Below, piece by piece: positions 9,780 to 19,412 of a stretch of 64,000 nucleotides of DNA. Origin of the DNA: Streptococcus porci DSM 23759. GTDB lineage: Bacteria > Bacillota > Bacilli > Lactobacillales > Streptococcaceae. Position 1 is the stretch's first letter. The number at the start of each line of letters is the position of its first letter. A program made the translations under genes and the position numbers. The stretch is taken from assembly GCF_000423765.1 (NCBI RefSeq), contig NZ_AUIP01000008.1, positions 1 to 64,000 of the forward strand, given 5' to 3'. The notes beneath the pieces are model-generated. The model did not search any database, was not told the origin of the DNA, and saw nothing but the letters and a program-made list of their open reading frames with translations.

Positions 9780-10871
9780 ATGAAAAAACTTGGAATTGAT
9801 ACTATTTTAGCCCATGCGGGCATAAAGTCTGACGAGACAACGGGTGCCTTGGTTAGCCCTATTCATTTTTCAACCACTTATCAGCATCCAGAATTTGGCA
9901 AGTCAACAGGATTTGACTATACCCGTACCAAAAACCCTACCCGCTCCACATTGGAAGAAACTTTGGCAGCTATCGAACACGCTGATTATGCCCTAGCAAC
10001 CAGCTCTGGTATGAGTGCTATTGTTTTGGCTATGGAAGTTTTTCCTGTTGGAAGCAAGGTTGTGGCTGCCCGAGATTTATATGGTGGCTCCTTTCGCTGG
10101 TTTGATCAGCAAGAAGCTCAGGGACGTTTTCATTTCATCTATGCCAATGATGAGACTGAGATGATTGCTCAAATCTCAGATGATGTAGATGTTGTCTATA
10201 TCGAAACACCAACAAACCCACTTATGGTGGAATTTGATATTGCTAAAATTGCTAAAGTAGCTCATTCTCATGGGGCTAAGGTTCTAGTTGACAATACTTT
10301 TTACAGTCCTATTTACCAAAATCCTTTACTAGATGGGGCGGATCTTGTTATTCACTCAGCCACCAAATATTTGGCGGGTCACAACGATGTCCTCGCGGGA
10401 GCTATCATGACCAGCGACAAGGAACTTTACGACAAACTTTTTTACAATCTCAATACGGGTGGTCCGGTTTTATCTCCTTTTGATTCCTATTTGGTTATGC
10501 GTGGTCTTAAAACCCTAAAACTGCGTATGGAGAGGGCGACAGAAAATGCTCGAAAGTTAGCCTCAGCCCTGTCTAAAAATCCCGCTATCAAAGAGGTTCT
10601 CTATACTGGAAAAGGTGGCATGCTGTCTATTAAAGTGGTCGACAAGGACAAAATTCCGACCATTATTAATAGCTTAGAGATTTTTACGTTTGCAGAGAGT
10701 TTAGGTGGAGTTGAGAGCTTAATAACCTATCCGACCACTCAGACTCATGCTGACATCCCTGACCAGGTTCGGGCTAGTTATGGCCTGACTGATGATCTTC
10801 TCCGCCTTTCTATTGGTATCGAAGATGTCAAAGACTTGCTTGCCGATTTAGAGCAGGCTTTGGAGAGATAG
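9780..10871 (+). CDS. metB: Cystathionine gamma-synthase / trans-sulfuration PLP enzyme
   Basis: Cys/Met metabolism PLP enzyme of 363 residues. The PLP lysine is in HSATKYLAGHND (about Lys196), and SSGMSAI and YIETPTNPLM also match the family. Members include cystathionine gamma-synthase, beta-lyase and O-acylhomoserine sulfhydrylase, and these cannot be firmly separated here. A C-S lyase gene follows after nine bases, so the pair probably links homocysteine and cysteine. A TGA-TAAAAT extended -10 is seen at 9744-9752 and the start has a GTTGAGG ribosome site. The symbol reflects one of several possible activities. Confidence 0.75.
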   Translation: MKKLGIDTILAHAGIKSDETTGALVSPIHFSTTYQHPEFGKSTGFDYTRTKNPTRSTLEETLAAIEHADYALATSSGMSAIVLAMEVFPVGSKVVAARDLYGGSFRWFDQQEAQGRFHFIYANDETEMIAQISDDVDVVYIETPTNPLMVEFDIAKIAKVAHSHGAKVLVDNTFYSPIYQNPLLDGADLVIHSATKYLAGHNDVLAGAIMTSDKELYDKLFYNLNTGGPVLSPFDSYLVMRGLKTLKLRMERATENARKLASALSKNPAIKEVLYTGKGGMLSIKVVDKDKIPTIINSLEIFTFAESLGGVESLITYPTTQTHADIPDQVRASYGLTDDLLRLSIGIEDVKDLLADLEQALER

Positions 10872-10880
10872 GAGAGCGTT

Positions 10881-12035
10881 ATGACTTATAATTTCACTGA
10901 TTTTCCAGATCGTACCAAGACCAATGCCTATAAGTGGCAAAAAGCTGCGGCAGACAAGGAGGTTTTGCCTCTTTGGATTGCGGATATGGATTTTATAACT
11001 TTCCCTGAAATGACGGCTGCGCTGGAAAAATTTGCCAAGCAAGGTATTTATGGATACGATGCGCCCAAGGACAGTCTCTACCAAGCTATCGTGGACTGGG
11101 AAAAAAATCAACACGGTTATCAAGTAACCAAGGATGATATTCTTTTAATTGAAGGCGTTGTACCTGCCATCTCTGTAGCCGTTCAGGCCTTTACTAAAGA
11201 AGGAGATGCGGTGCTGATCAACACACCAGTATATCCCCCATTTGCACGAACGATTAAACTCAATAATCGTCAGCTGGTTTCCAATTCTTTGATTGAAAAA
11301 AATGGTCGTTTTGAAATTGATTTTGAACAGCTAGAAAAGGAAATGGTTGATGAAGATGTCAAACTCTATGTTTTTTGTAGTCCTCACAATCCTGGCGGAC
11401 GGGTTTGGACAAAAGAAGAACTTGAAAAAGTTGGACAACTTTGTCAAAAACACAGGGTGCTTCTTGTTTCTGATGAGATTCATCAAGATTTGACGCTTTT
11501 TGGGCACAAGCATTATTCTTTTAACACCGTTTCAACTGCTTTTAAGGATTTTACCATTATTTTAGGCTCTGCCACCAAGACCTTTAACATCGCAGGAACA
11601 AAAAATTCTTTTGTTATCATTGAAAATGAGCGTCTGCGTCAGCTTTTCCAAAAACGCCAACTAGCTAACAATCAGCACGAGGTATCTAGTTTGGGCCTCT
11701 TGACCACTGAGGTGGCTCTGCGTCAGGGGCTGTCTTGGTTGACCGACTTAAAAGTGGTGCTGGAAAGGAATGTTGACTTGGTCAGCCGAGAGCTAGCTAA
11801 GACTAAAATCAAGGTTATGAAACCAGAGGGAACTTATTTGGTCTGGCTGGACTTCTCCCAAACAGGACTATCTCATGAAGAAATCTTGGAGATTTTGGAG
11901 AAAAAAGCCAAGCTACAACTCAACGACGGGCTGACCTTTGGACGTGAAGGAAGGAACCATTTTCGCCTCAACACCGCAGCACCGACAGCTATCATAGAGG
12001 AGGCCTGCCTGCGACTACTAGAATACTTTACCTGA
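10881..12035 (+). CDS. patB: MalY/PatB-family C-S lyase (aminotransferase fold)
   Basis: Fold type I PLP enzyme of 384 residues. The opening TDRTK-like FPDRTKTNAYKW and LPLWIADMDF are diagnostic of MalY/PatB proteins. FCSPHNPGGRVW and the PLP lysine in GSATKTFNIAG (about Lys233) complete the active site. Family members cleave cystathionine or cysteine by beta-elimination, giving ammonia, pyruvate and thiol or sulfide. It is co-directional with the metB-like gene and the ribosome site GGAGAG overlaps the upstream stop. The in vivo substrate is not visible. Confidence 0.82.
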   Translation: MTYNFTDFPDRTKTNAYKWQKAAADKEVLPLWIADMDFITFPEMTAALEKFAKQGIYGYDAPKDSLYQAIVDWEKNQHGYQVTKDDILLIEGVVPAISVAVQAFTKEGDAVLINTPVYPPFARTIKLNNRQLVSNSLIEKNGRFEIDFEQLEKEMVDEDVKLYVFCSPHNPGGRVWTKEELEKVGQLCQKHRVLLVSDEIHQDLTLFGHKHYSFNTVSTAFKDFTIILGSATKTFNIAGTKNSFVIIENERLRQLFQKRQLANNQHEVSSLGLLTTEVALRQGLSWLTDLKVVLERNVDLVSRELAKTKIKVMKPEGTYLVWLDFSQTGLSHEEILEILEKKAKLQLNDGLTFGREGRNHFRLNTAAPTAIIEEACLRLLEYFT

Positions 12036-12040
12036 TTTAG

Positions 12041-12070
12041 CTCTCCGAAAGGAGAGTTTTTTGCTATAAT
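12041..12070 (+). promoter_or_regulatory. Terminator followed by extended -10 promoter
   Basis: CTCTCC 12041-12046 pairs with GGAGAG 12051-12056 and is followed by six T, ending the metB-patB unit. Immediately after comes TGC-TATAAT (12062-12070), an extended -10 for the next operon. Confidence 0.75.
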
Positions 12071-12089
12071 AGCTAAAAAGGAGACGTCT

Positions 12090-12602
12090 ATGGAGATTCG
12101 TAAAATTTGTTTGGAGGATCGAGCTGCTTTTGAAAGATTTGAAGCGGCGCTTTTGGAGGATAAGAAGGTTAATTCCTTTGTGGAATGGCGTAAAGTTGAG
12201 AGGTTTGATGACATGGTGAGTCACAGCGACATTTCTGAACTCAAGCAGACGGGTCAGACTTGGTCCCCCTTCACTCGCTATTTTGCTTTTCTGGACGGCG
12301 AAATTGTGGGTTTTGTCAGTTGTTTCTGGGAGATTGATCATCCAGATTGCCAGCGTTTGGGTCATCTGGGTTATACGGTTGCCCCTGCTTTTCGGGGAAA
12401 ATGCATAGCTTCTCACTTGGTTCAGTATGCGATTTCCTGCTACCGTGAAAAAGGGGTTAAACGTATCTATATCGCCATGGATGAAGATAATGTGCCCAGT
12501 CGCAAGACGGCTGAGAGAGTAGGTGGACAATTTTTAGGTATTTTCGATATTGAATACAATCATCAAAAAGTTAGATCCGCTAAATACGAGGTAAGATTAT
12601 GA
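12090..12602 (+). CDS. GNAT family N-acetyltransferase (paralogue 1)
   Basis: Protein of 170 residues with the GNAT fold. The motif A region reads YTVAPAFRGKCIASHLV. The usual R-x-x-G-x-A acetyl-CoA motif has cysteine in place of the glycine, which may weaken cofactor binding. It overlaps the next gene by four bases. That gene encodes a related GNAT protein sharing the ending pattern DNxxPSRKTxExxGGQ, so the pair is an old tandem duplication. The substrate is unknown. It begins an operon of four genes running to the methyltransferase. Confidence 0.75.
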   Translation: MEIRKICLEDRAAFERFEAALLEDKKVNSFVEWRKVERFDDMVSHSDISELKQTGQTWSPFTRYFAFLDGEIVGFVSCFWEIDHPDCQRLGHLGYTVAPAFRGKCIASHLVQYAISCYREKGVKRIYIAMDEDNVPSRKTAERVGGQFLGIFDIEYNHQKVRSAKYEVRL

Positions 12603-13153
12603 TTGACATTAGACGCATTGATTTAAGAGACGAGGCAGCTTTTAGGGAATTTCAAGCAGTTTTACTGGCTGAGAAAGAAGCAGGTAATTCCTTTATTGAA
12701 ACGCGGCGGGTAGATGATTTTGTAGCCTTTGTCACAAAATCTCATCGACAGGAGACAGAGACTGACAGCCCTGACTGGTCCACATCAACCACTTATTATG
12801 CCTTTGAAGGTGGGGAGATTTTGGGGAAAATTTCTTGCCGTTGGGAGATTGAAAAAGGAGACTTATTAAGAGTAGGTGGGCATATTGGTTATGTGACATC
12901 ACCTAAGCACCGCAGAAAAGGCGTTGTCACTAAACTCTTAGCCTTTGCTCTTCAAGAATACAATCAGCGAGGCATTGACCGAGTGCTTATTACTGCAAAT
13001 GACAATAACCTTCCTAGTCGCAAAACCATTGAAAAATTTGGTGGGCAGTTGGAAAATATCATTGCTCTGGAAGAAGATTTTCCAAATCCAGCCATGGCAG
13101 GGGAGAATATTTGTCGTTATTGGGTTAAGACAGAAAAGGAGAGAAATGACTAG
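12599..13153 (+). CDS. GNAT family N-acetyltransferase (paralogue 2)
   Basis: Protein of 184 residues, homologous to its upstream neighbour along its length. Its acetyl-CoA motif, HRRKGVVTKLLAFA, keeps the glycine lost in paralogue 1. The shared segment DNNLPSRKTIEKFGGQ supports common origin. It starts with ATGA overlap to paralogue 1 and its end overlaps the start of the HAD phosphatase gene. The substrate is not known; amino-acid or small-amine acetylation is a generic guess only. Confidence 0.75.
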   Translation: MIDIRRIDLRDEAAFREFQAVLLAEKEAGNSFIETRRVDDFVAFVTKSHRQETETDSPDWSTSTTYYAFEGGEILGKISCRWEIEKGDLLRVGGHIGYVTSPKHRRKGVVTKLLAFALQEYNQRGIDRVLITANDNNLPSRKTIEKFGGQLENIIALEEDFPNPAMAGENICRYWVKTEKERND

Positions 13154-13766
13154 ACCAACTTTCATTTGGGATTTTGATGGAACTTTAGCGGAGTCTTATG
13201 AGGCTATCATGGAAGCGCTGGAACTCTTGTACGATAAGTATGATTTTTCCTTTGATAAACCCTGGGTAGCTGATTTTATCATTAAAGAGTCAACGGGTCA
13301 GTTGCTGGATAACTTAGCAAGCCAGCACGAGCTGTCTCAACAAGAATTGAAGGATTTCTTTTCTGAAGAACAAGAAAAGCGCGATCACATGATTACTCTC
13401 ATGCCTGGGGCCAAAGCGGTGCTGGAAAAGACTTTTGAGGCTGGCTTTCAGCATTTTATCTACACCCATAAAGGAGCAACGACAGAAGCAGTGCTGAAAA
13501 ATTTGGAAATTGACCGCTACTTTACTGAAATCCTCACTTCAGTCAATGGCTTTGAGCGCAAGCCCCATCCAGAGGGAGTTGATTATTTAGTGGAGAAATA
13601 TGGACTGGACAAGGCCAATACTTACTACATCGGCGACCGCAGTCTAGATGTCAAAGTGGCAGAAAATGCTGGCATCAAGTCTATCAATCTTCACCAACCA
13701 GCGTCAGCTTTTAACCAAAAAATCAGCCAACTGAGTGACTTGCTGGACCTTTTTATGATAAAATAA
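13146..13766 (+). CDS. HAD-superfamily phosphatase (phosphoglycolate phosphatase-like)
   Basis: HAD hydrolase of 206 residues with the nucleophile motif WDFDGTL (Asp9, Asp11), the motif II threonine in YTHKG, the lysine near FERKPHPEG and the acidic motif YIGDRSLDV. A helical cap of the Gph/PGMB type lies between. The ATG at 13146 is chosen because MTRPTFIWDFDGTL is the usual opening and AAAAGGAGA precedes it. It overlaps the upstream GNAT gene by eight bases. The physiological substrate is unknown. Confidence 0.8.
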   Translation: MTRPTFIWDFDGTLAESYEAIMEALELLYDKYDFSFDKPWVADFIIKESTGQLLDNLASQHELSQQELKDFFSEEQEKRDHMITLMPGAKAVLEKTFEAGFQHFIYTHKGATTEAVLKNLEIDRYFTEILTSVNGFERKPHPEGVDYLVEKYGLDKANTYYIGDRSLDVKVAENAGIKSINLHQPASAFNQKISQLSDLLDLFMIK

Positions 13767-13771
13767 TCTCC

Positions 13772-14476
13772 ATGGTTAAATCTTACAGTAAAAATGCAAA
13801 TCATAACATGCGTCGTCCAGTAGTCAAGGAAGACGTGGTTCACTACATGAGGACGCACCAAAAGCCAAATGAAGGGCATTTGGCAGAGCTTGAAGCCTTT
13901 GCTCGTCAGGAAAATATTCCCATCATTCAGCATGAAGTGGTGGCTTATTTTCGTCTCCTCATGCAGACATTAGAGCCGAAAAATATTCTGGAAATTGGCA
14001 CTGCCATTGGTTTTTCAGCTCTTTTAATGGCTGAGTATGCGCCACAAGCTAAAATCACCACTATTGATCGCAATGAGGAAATGATTGCTCTGGCCAAGGA
14101 GAACTTTGCCAAGTACGATGTCAGACATCAGATTTCTCTGGTCGAGGGGGATGCGGCGGATATGCTTGCTAGCTTGGATGAGGAGTTTGATTTTGTCTTT
14201 ATGGACTCGGCCAAGTCAAAATATGTGGTTTTCTTACCCGAAGTGCTCAAACGGCTCAAGCTTGGTGGCGTTATCGTTTTTGATGATATCTTCCAAGGCG
14301 GTGATATTGCTAAGCCTATTCAGGAGGTACGCCGCGGTCAGCGCACGATTTATCGCGGTCTGCACAGCCTGTTTGAAAAAACCCTGAAACATCCAGATCT
14401 TACAGCTAGCCTGATTCCCCTTAGCGATGGTCTTTTGATGATTCGAAAAAATGCAGAGCAGATTGATTTTGATTAA
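13772..14476 (+). CDS. Class I SAM-dependent O-methyltransferase (YrrM/TrmR-like)
   Basis: Family 3 O-methyltransferase of 234 residues with SAM-binding motif I ILEIGTAIGFSALLMA, the acidic TTIDRNEEM, motif II FDFVFMDSAKSKY and the metal-site FDDIFQGGD. It resembles B. subtilis YrrM/TrmR, which methylates 5-hydroxyuridine in the tRNA wobble position; that function is inferred. It lies five bases after the HAD gene with a poor ribosome site, so coupling to upstream translation is likely. A second candidate start is the Met at 13808. The prsA gene follows from its own promoter. Confidence 0.72.
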   Translation: MVKSYSKNANHNMRRPVVKEDVVHYMRTHQKPNEGHLAELEAFARQENIPIIQHEVVAYFRLLMQTLEPKNILEIGTAIGFSALLMAEYAPQAKITTIDRNEEMIALAKENFAKYDVRHQISLVEGDAADMLASLDEEFDFVFMDSAKSKYVVFLPEVLKRLKLGGVIVFDDIFQGGDIAKPIQEVRRGQRTIYRGLHSLFEKTLKHPDLTASLIPLSDGLLMIRKNAEQIDFD

Positions 14477-14494
14477 GCCATTTTTAAGAAAATG

Positions 14495-14503
14495 TGCTAT
14501 AAT
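14495..14503 (+). promoter_or_regulatory. prsA extended -10 promoter
   Basis: TGC-TATAAT (14495-14503) is a perfect extended -10 in the gap before prsA. No clear -35 is seen. Confidence 0.65.
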
Positions 14504-14539
14504 AGGGAGGTTAATGAAATTACGAGGAGTTAGCGCAAC

Positions 14540-15502
14540 ATGAAGAAAAAAATTGCGGCAGGTCTTGTGACAGTTATGTCTCTTGCCACATTAGCGGCAT
14601 GTGCAGGAAAAACAAGTACAGATGCCAAATTGGTTACCATGAAAGGTGACTACATTACTGTTACTGATTTTTACAACCAAGTTAAATCCACACAAGGTGC
14701 CAAACAGTCTATGTTGACTTTGATTTTGGACAAGGTTTTGGAAGAACAGTACGGCAAAAAAGTGACTCAAAAAGAAACTGATGAAGCCTATGACAAAGAA
14801 GTAAAAAACTATGGTTCATCATTCCAACAAGTTTTGGCTGTTAATGGCATGACCGAAGAAACTTATAAACAACAAATTCGCGTGCAAATGCTTTTAGATT
14901 ATGCAGTAAAAGCCGCTGCTGAAAAAGAATTGACAGACGACGTCTATAAGACCCTCTACGAAGCTTACACGCCAGAAGTGACAGCACAGATTATTCGCTT
15001 GGATAACCAAGACACTGCTAATAGCGTGCTAGCAGAAGTCAAGGCTGAAGGGACTGATTTTGCTAAGATTGCAGCGGATAAGTCTTTGGATGAAAAAGTT
15101 GACTACAACTTCGACTCAGCTGCTACGGATGTTCCTGCTGATGTGATAAAAGCTGCTAATGCTCTTGAGAAAGGTGCGATATCTGAAGTTGTTTCAGTTG
15201 TTAATACGAGCAACTATACAACAAGCTACTACATCATCAAAACTACTGCCAAGACTGAGAAAAATGCAGACTGGAAGACTTATAAAGACCGCCTTAAAGA
15301 AGCTTATTTAGCACAAAAGAAAGCTGATACAACCTTCCAAAACAAGGTTATTGCGGCTGCTCTTGAAAAATCAAACGTTAAAATCAAAGACGATAGTTTC
15401 TCATCAATCTTGTCACAATATGCGGCGACAAGTGAGACAACAACGACTTCTGAAACGACAACAGCTAGTGAAACTGAAACGTCAGAAGCAACAACTAAAT
15501 AA
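14540..15502 (+). CDS. prsA: Foldase lipoprotein PrsA (parvulin-type PPIase)
   Basis: Membrane-anchored extracytoplasmic chaperone that folds secreted proteins. Signal peptide with lipobox LAAC (lipidated Cys21), N-terminal chaperone region, a parvulin-like domain at about residues 135-235 and C-terminal helices. As in many streptococcal PrsA proteins the parvulin catalytic residues look poorly conserved, so peptidyl-prolyl isomerase activity is doubtful. The last 25 residues are a low-complexity Ser/Thr/Glu tail with repeats of SETTT and SETET, probably a flexible spacer. The 320-residue length is near the family norm. Confidence 0.9.
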   Translation: MKKKIAAGLVTVMSLATLAACAGKTSTDAKLVTMKGDYITVTDFYNQVKSTQGAKQSMLTLILDKVLEEQYGKKVTQKETDEAYDKEVKNYGSSFQQVLAVNGMTEETYKQQIRVQMLLDYAVKAAAEKELTDDVYKTLYEAYTPEVTAQIIRLDNQDTANSVLAEVKAEGTDFAKIAADKSLDEKVDYNFDSAATDVPADVIKAANALEKGAISEVVSVVNTSNYTTSYYIIKTTAKTEKNADWKTYKDRLKEAYLAQKKADTTFQNKVIAAALEKSNVKIKDDSFSSILSQYAATSETTTTSETTTASETETSEATTK

Positions 15503-15524
15503 GATTTAGAATGGATAGGAAAAG

Positions 15525-15685
15525 ATTTTTTCAGAAAGGTGACGGTTGCTGTGAGTCACTAGAATCATCCCATCTTGCTACTAAATATCTCAAAATCTCA
15601 TACTAAGAAGAATGACAAAGTCATTGAATGGAGGTGGTACCGCGGTGTCAATCGCCCTCCCTTTGATAGGACTTTGTCATTTTTG
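15525..15685 (+). promoter_or_regulatory. T-box leader, alanine type
   Basis: T-box sequence GGAGGTGGTACCGCGG at 15630-15645. The stem I distal hairpin GTGAC/GTCAC is near 15538-15558 with a canonical-looking loop, and a candidate specifier codon GCT (Ala) lies at 15577-15579. The arms AATGACAAAGTC (15611-15622) and GACTTTGTCATT (15670-15681) pair perfectly and end in TTTTT as the terminator. An alanine specifier fits alaS downstream. A weak TAGAAT -10 is at 15507-15512. Confidence 0.88.
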
Positions 15686-16146
15686 TATGATTGATAGAAG
15701 TGCTCCTGTTCTTATGGAGAAGGAATGTGTCCGCGCCTTATTTTTCACCTTGATCTAGCTAAGAACTCTTAGATTTGGCAAGGAAAAGAGGATGACAGTC
15801 ATTCGACTATAATTGATAAAACCACAATATAAGAAAGGACGTTCACTTTACTTGGTATGCTAAAGTAAATTCGCCCGTAAGACTCAGCCACCTTCTAACA
15901 ATAACTTCTCAAAAACTATCTAAGAAAGAAGATGAATTCGTCCTACGATTGTCGATTTCTGATTTCTTTCAAACGAAAAAACACTAAAAGAAAGGATGTT
16001 TAGTTTAGTCAATCTGCTAAACTGAACATGGGACTAATTTCCTAGGAAAAAAGCGAAATCTTCCTAGACGTCCATCGCTGGCGTCAGATTTCTTATTTTT
16101 CTACAGAACTTTTCGGAAAGCCAAAAGGTCCCTTGGTATCTTAATT
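15686..16146 (+). promoter_or_regulatory. Long structured 5' leader between the T-box and alaS
   Basis: About 460 bases without a coding frame. Two related units begin AAGAAAGGA at 15831 and 15988. Each folds a six-base stem with a ten-base loop (15845-15850 with 15861-15866; 16002-16007 with 16018-16023), and the second base pair changes from C-G to G-C between copies. A strong nested stem follows: GGAC 16031-16034 with GTCC 16070-16073, and CTAGGAA 16042-16048 with TTCCTAG 16061-16067. No good Shine-Dalgarno lies at normal distance from alaS. Confidence 0.5.
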
Positions 16147-18765
16147 ATGAAACAATTATCTTCTGCTCAAATTCGTCAAATGTGGCTTGATTTCTGGAAA
16201 TCTAAAGGTCATGCCGTAGAGCCGTCCGCAAACTTAGTCCCAGTCAACGATCCGACACTTCTTTGGATTAACTCAGGTGTTGCGACCTTGAAAAAATACT
16301 TTGATGGTTCAGTCATTCCTGAAAATCCACGGATTACAAATGCTCAAAAATCAATCCGTACCAACGACATTGAAAACGTTGGTAAAACGGCTCGTCACCA
16401 TACCATGTTTGAAATGCTTGGTAATTTCTCAATCGGTGATTACTTCCGTGATGAGGCTATTGAGTGGGGCTTTGAGCTCTTAACTAGTCCAGAGTGGTTT
16501 GGTTTTGACAAAGACAAACTCTACATGACTTACTATCCAGCTGATAAAGATTCCTACAATCGCTGGATCTCGCTTGGTGTTGAGCCAAGTCACTTGATTC
16601 CGATTGAGGATAACTTCTGGGAAATTGGTGTAGGACCTTCTGGACCAGATACGGAGATTTTCTTTGACCGTGGTACAGACTTTGATCCTGAAAACATTGG
16701 CATTCGTCTGTTGGAAGAAGATATTGAAAACGACCGTTACATCGAAATTTGGAACATTGTGCTGTCGCAATTCAATGCTGACCCGGCGGTTCCACGCTCT
16801 GAATACAAAGAATTACCAAACAAAAACATTGATACGGGCGCTGGACTTGAGCGTCTTGCTGCCATTTTCCAAGGGGCAAAAACAAACTTTGAGACCGATC
16901 TTTTTATGCCAATCATTCGTGACGTGGAAAAAATGTCAGGTAAGACTTACGACCAAGACGGCGATAATATGAGTTTCAAGGTCATTGCTGACCATATTCG
17001 TGCTCTTTCCTTCGCCATCGGTGATGGTGCCCTTCCTGGAAATGAGGGGCGAGGGTACGTTCTTCGCCGTCTCCTTCGTCGTGCGGTTATGCATGGTCGC
17101 CGTTTGGGCATTAACGAAGCTTTCCTCTACAAATTGGTACCAACAGTAGGTCAAATCATGGAGAGCTATTACCCAGAAGTGCTTGAAAAACGTGACTTTA
17201 TCGAGAAAATCGTCAAGCGTGAGGAAGAAACTTTTGCACGTACCATTGATGCAGGTACTGGTCACTTGGAAGACTTGCTTGCAGATTTGAAAAAAGCAGG
17301 GCAGGACACCCTTGACGGTAAAGCTATTTTCAAACTTTATGATACTTACGGATTCCCAGTAGAATTAACCGAAGAATTGGCAGAAGATGCAGGCTACAAG
17401 ATTGACCATGACGGCTTCAAAGCTGCCATGAAAGAACAACAAGACCGTGCCCGCGCAGCTGTTGTCAAAGGTGGTTCAATGGGGATGCAAAATGAAACCC
17501 TAGCAGGCATTACTGAAAGCTCTGCCTTTGTTTACGGAGTAAGCACCCTTGATGCAAAACTGTCTGTAATTGTAGCGGATAATGAGCGTACAGAGGCGGT
17601 ATCAGAAGGACAAGCCCTTCTCGTCTTTGACCAAACGCCATTTTACGCTGAAATGGGAGGACAAGTGGCAGACCACGGTTATGTGAAAAATGCGGCAGGT
17701 GACCTTGTAGCGAGAGTAGTAGATGTTCAAAAAGCACCAAACGGTCAACCTTTGCATACGGTAGAATTACTGGCAAGTATCTCACTTGGTGATACTTATA
17801 CTCTTGAAATTGACACGGCACGTCGTCGTGGCGTTGAGAAAAACCATACGGCGACTCATTTGCTCCACGCTGCTCTTCACAATATTATCGGAGAGCACGC
17901 TACTCAGGCTGGCTCATTGAATGAAGAAGAATTCTTGCGCTTTGATTTCACTCACTTTGAAGCTGTAACTGCTGAGGAACTTCGCCGCATCGAAGAAGAA
18001 GTCAATGCCAAAATCTGGGAAGCTATTGATGTGGTGACCATTGAGACTGATGTTGATACAGCTAAAAGCATGGGTGCAATGGCTCTCTTTGGTGAGAAAT
18101 ACGGCAAGGAAGTCCGTGTCGTGACTATCGGAGACTACTCAATCGAGCTTTGCGGTGGGACTCATGTGACCAATACTTCAGAAATTGGTCTCTTCAAGAT
18201 TGTCAAAGAGGAAGGAATTGGCTCAGGTACACGCCGTATCCTTGCGGTGACTGGTAAAGAAGCCTACCTAGCTTTGCGCGACCGTGAAGATGCGCTTAAA
18301 GCAGTGGCTCAAACCCTCAAAGTGCCCCAAATCGACCAAGTGCCTACAAAAGTAGAGGCACTGGCTACGGAGCTCCGCCATGTTCAAAAAGAAAATGCAG
18401 AGCTAAAAGAAAAAGCAGCAGCAGCACAAGCGGGCGACGTCTTCAAAGATGTCAAGGAAGTAAGAGACCTTCGCTACATCGCCAGCCAAGTATCCGTATC
18501 TGATGCTGGCGCACTGCGGACCTTTGCAGACAACTGGAAACAAAAAGACTACTCAGATGTGCTAGTTCTTGTGGCAGCTATCGGTGATAAGGTCAATGTG
18601 CTGGTAGCCAGCAAGTCAGCTGACGTCCATGCAGGTAATGTTATCAAAGAACTTGCTCCAATCGTGTCAGGCCGTGGTGGTGGTAAACCAGATATGGCTA
18701 TGGCAGGTGGTTCAGATGCCTCTAAAATTTCTGAACTCTTGAATGCAGTTGGTGGGCAACTGTAA
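16147..18765 (+). CDS. alaS: Alanyl-tRNA synthetase
   Basis: Class II synthetase of 872 residues that charges tRNA-Ala in the cytosol. The N-terminal aminoacylation domain opens [17 protein letters not shown] and includes TRDxN-like motifs and GAGLERL. The editing domain shows the zinc-site motifs [12 protein letters not shown] and CGGTHV. The C-Ala region ends [14 protein letters not shown]. Length and order are normal. Expression is controlled by the T-box leader upstream. The start has no ribosome site within normal spacing: the nearest AAAGG is about 18 bases away, so the leader fold may bring it closer. Confidence 0.96.
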   Translation: MKQLSSAQIRQMWLDFWKSKGHAVEPSANLVPVNDPTLLWINSGVATLKKYFDGSVIPENPRITNAQKSIRTNDIENVGKTARHHTMFEMLGNFSIGDYFRDEAIEWGFELLTSPEWFGFDKDKLYMTYYPADKDSYNRWISLGVEPSHLIPIEDNFWEIGVGPSGPDTEIFFDRGTDFDPENIGIRLLEEDIENDRYIEIWNIVLSQFNADPAVPRSEYKELPNKNIDTGAGLERLAAIFQGAKTNFETDLFMPIIRDVEKMSGKTYDQDGDNMSFKVIADHIRALSFAIGDGALPGNEGRGYVLRRLLRRAVMHGRRLGINEAFLYKLVPTVGQIMESYYPEVLEKRDFIEKIVKREEETFARTIDAGTGHLEDLLADLKKAGQDTLDGKAIFKLYDTYGFPVELTEELAEDAGYKIDHDGFKAAMKEQQDRARAAVVKGGSMGMQNETLAGITESSAFVYGVSTLDAKLSVIVADNERTEAVSEGQALLVFDQTPFYAEMGGQVADHGYVKNAAGDLVARVVDVQKAPNGQPLHTVELLASISLGDTYTLEIDTARRRGVEKNHTATHLLHAALHNIIGEHATQAGSLNEEEFLRFDFTHFEAVTAEELRRIEEEVNAKIWEAIDVVTIETDVDTAKSMGAMALFGEKYGKEVRVVTIGDYSIELCGGTHVTNTSEIGLFKIVKEEGIGSGTRRILAVTGKEAYLALRDREDALKAVAQTLKVPQIDQVPTKVEALATELRHVQKENAELKEKAAAAQAGDVFKDVKEVRDLRYIASQVSVSDAGALRTFADNWKQKDYSDVLVLVAAIGDKVNVLVASKSADVHAGNVIKELAPIVSGRGGGKPDMAMAGGSDASKISELLNAVGGQL

Positions 18766-18786
18766 TAAAAATAAAGGAAGACAGAG

Positions 18787-19227
18787 ATGGATATTTGGCA
18801 AGAACTTTATGATAGAGCAAAGGATCACTATAATCCTCACTATGTGTCTCCCTTTGTTTACTCTAACCATGTAGTCGCAGCTATAGAAGCAGCAGACGGA
18901 CAGATTTTTACTGGTTATTGTTTTGAAGCGACAGCAGGTGTTTTTCACCTTTGTGCAGAACGGTCCGCGGCCTTCAACATGTTTCAAGCAAGTGGTCAAA
19001 CTGCAATTAGACGGATAATTGCTTTTCGTGATAAAGCTCCGTTCGGTGAAGGCTCTGGCATGCCTTGTGGCGCCTGTCGTGAATTTCTCATGCAGCTTTC
19101 ACCTGAAAACAAATATACGGAATTTATGGTGGACTTTGATAAACGTGAGACGATTACCATTGGTGAACTCATGCCTCTGTGGTGGGGTGAGGAGCGCATG
19201 CAGGCAGGAATTGAGGATTTAGAATAA
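18787..19227 (+). CDS. Cytidine deaminase-family protein
   Basis: Small (146-residue) zinc-dependent deaminase of the CDA superfamily. The zinc and catalytic motifs are HLCAERSA (Cys-Ala-Glu) and MPCGACREFL (P-C-x-x-C). Homologues deaminate cytidine, deoxycytidine or blasticidin-like nucleosides. The divergent N-terminus with YNPHYVSPF does not match the best-known Cdd type, so substrate is uncertain. It lies 21 bases after alaS with its own GGAAG ribosome site and is probably read through from it. Confidence 0.75.
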   Translation: MDIWQELYDRAKDHYNPHYVSPFVYSNHVVAAIEAADGQIFTGYCFEATAGVFHLCAERSAAFNMFQASGQTAIRRIIAFRDKAPFGEGSGMPCGACREFLMQLSPENKYTEFMVDFDKRETITIGELMPLWWGEERMQAGIEDLE

Positions 19228-19360
19228 GGGAATGCTCAGTAATTATAAACTAACAGTGTTTAGCTGAGTATGTATATTACTGTCATACTATCCAAACAGA
19301 GACTAAGCTAGGACTTTTAATCTGGTCTCCTCTCATTGCTTTTACGAAAGGCTTTTGTCG

Positions 19361-19405
19361 AATTGGGATTTTTTAAATGCTAAAAAATCCCAATTTTGCT
19401 ATAAT
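19361..19405 (+). promoter_or_regulatory. Perfect 15-bp hairpin fused to an extended -10 promoter
   Basis: AATTGGGATTTTTTA 19361-19375 pairs perfectly with TAAAAAATCCCAATT 19381-19395 around a five-base loop, acting as a terminator for the upstream unit. TG-C-TATAAT follows at 19397-19405, so terminator and promoter abut. Confidence 0.75.
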
Positions 19406-19412
19406 ATCACCT

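Noticed and set aside
5423-15813. Identical 15-mer TCATTCGACTATAAT at 5423 and 15799, as evidence of a shared repeat
   Set aside because: In 64 kb of AT-rich sequence a few 15-base matches are expected by chance, and the flanks do not align.
15996-16026. Nine-codon leader peptide in the second alaS leader unit
   Set aside because: The ATG is directly adjacent to the purine stretch, the first unit has no matching start, and there are no informative codons such as an alanine run.
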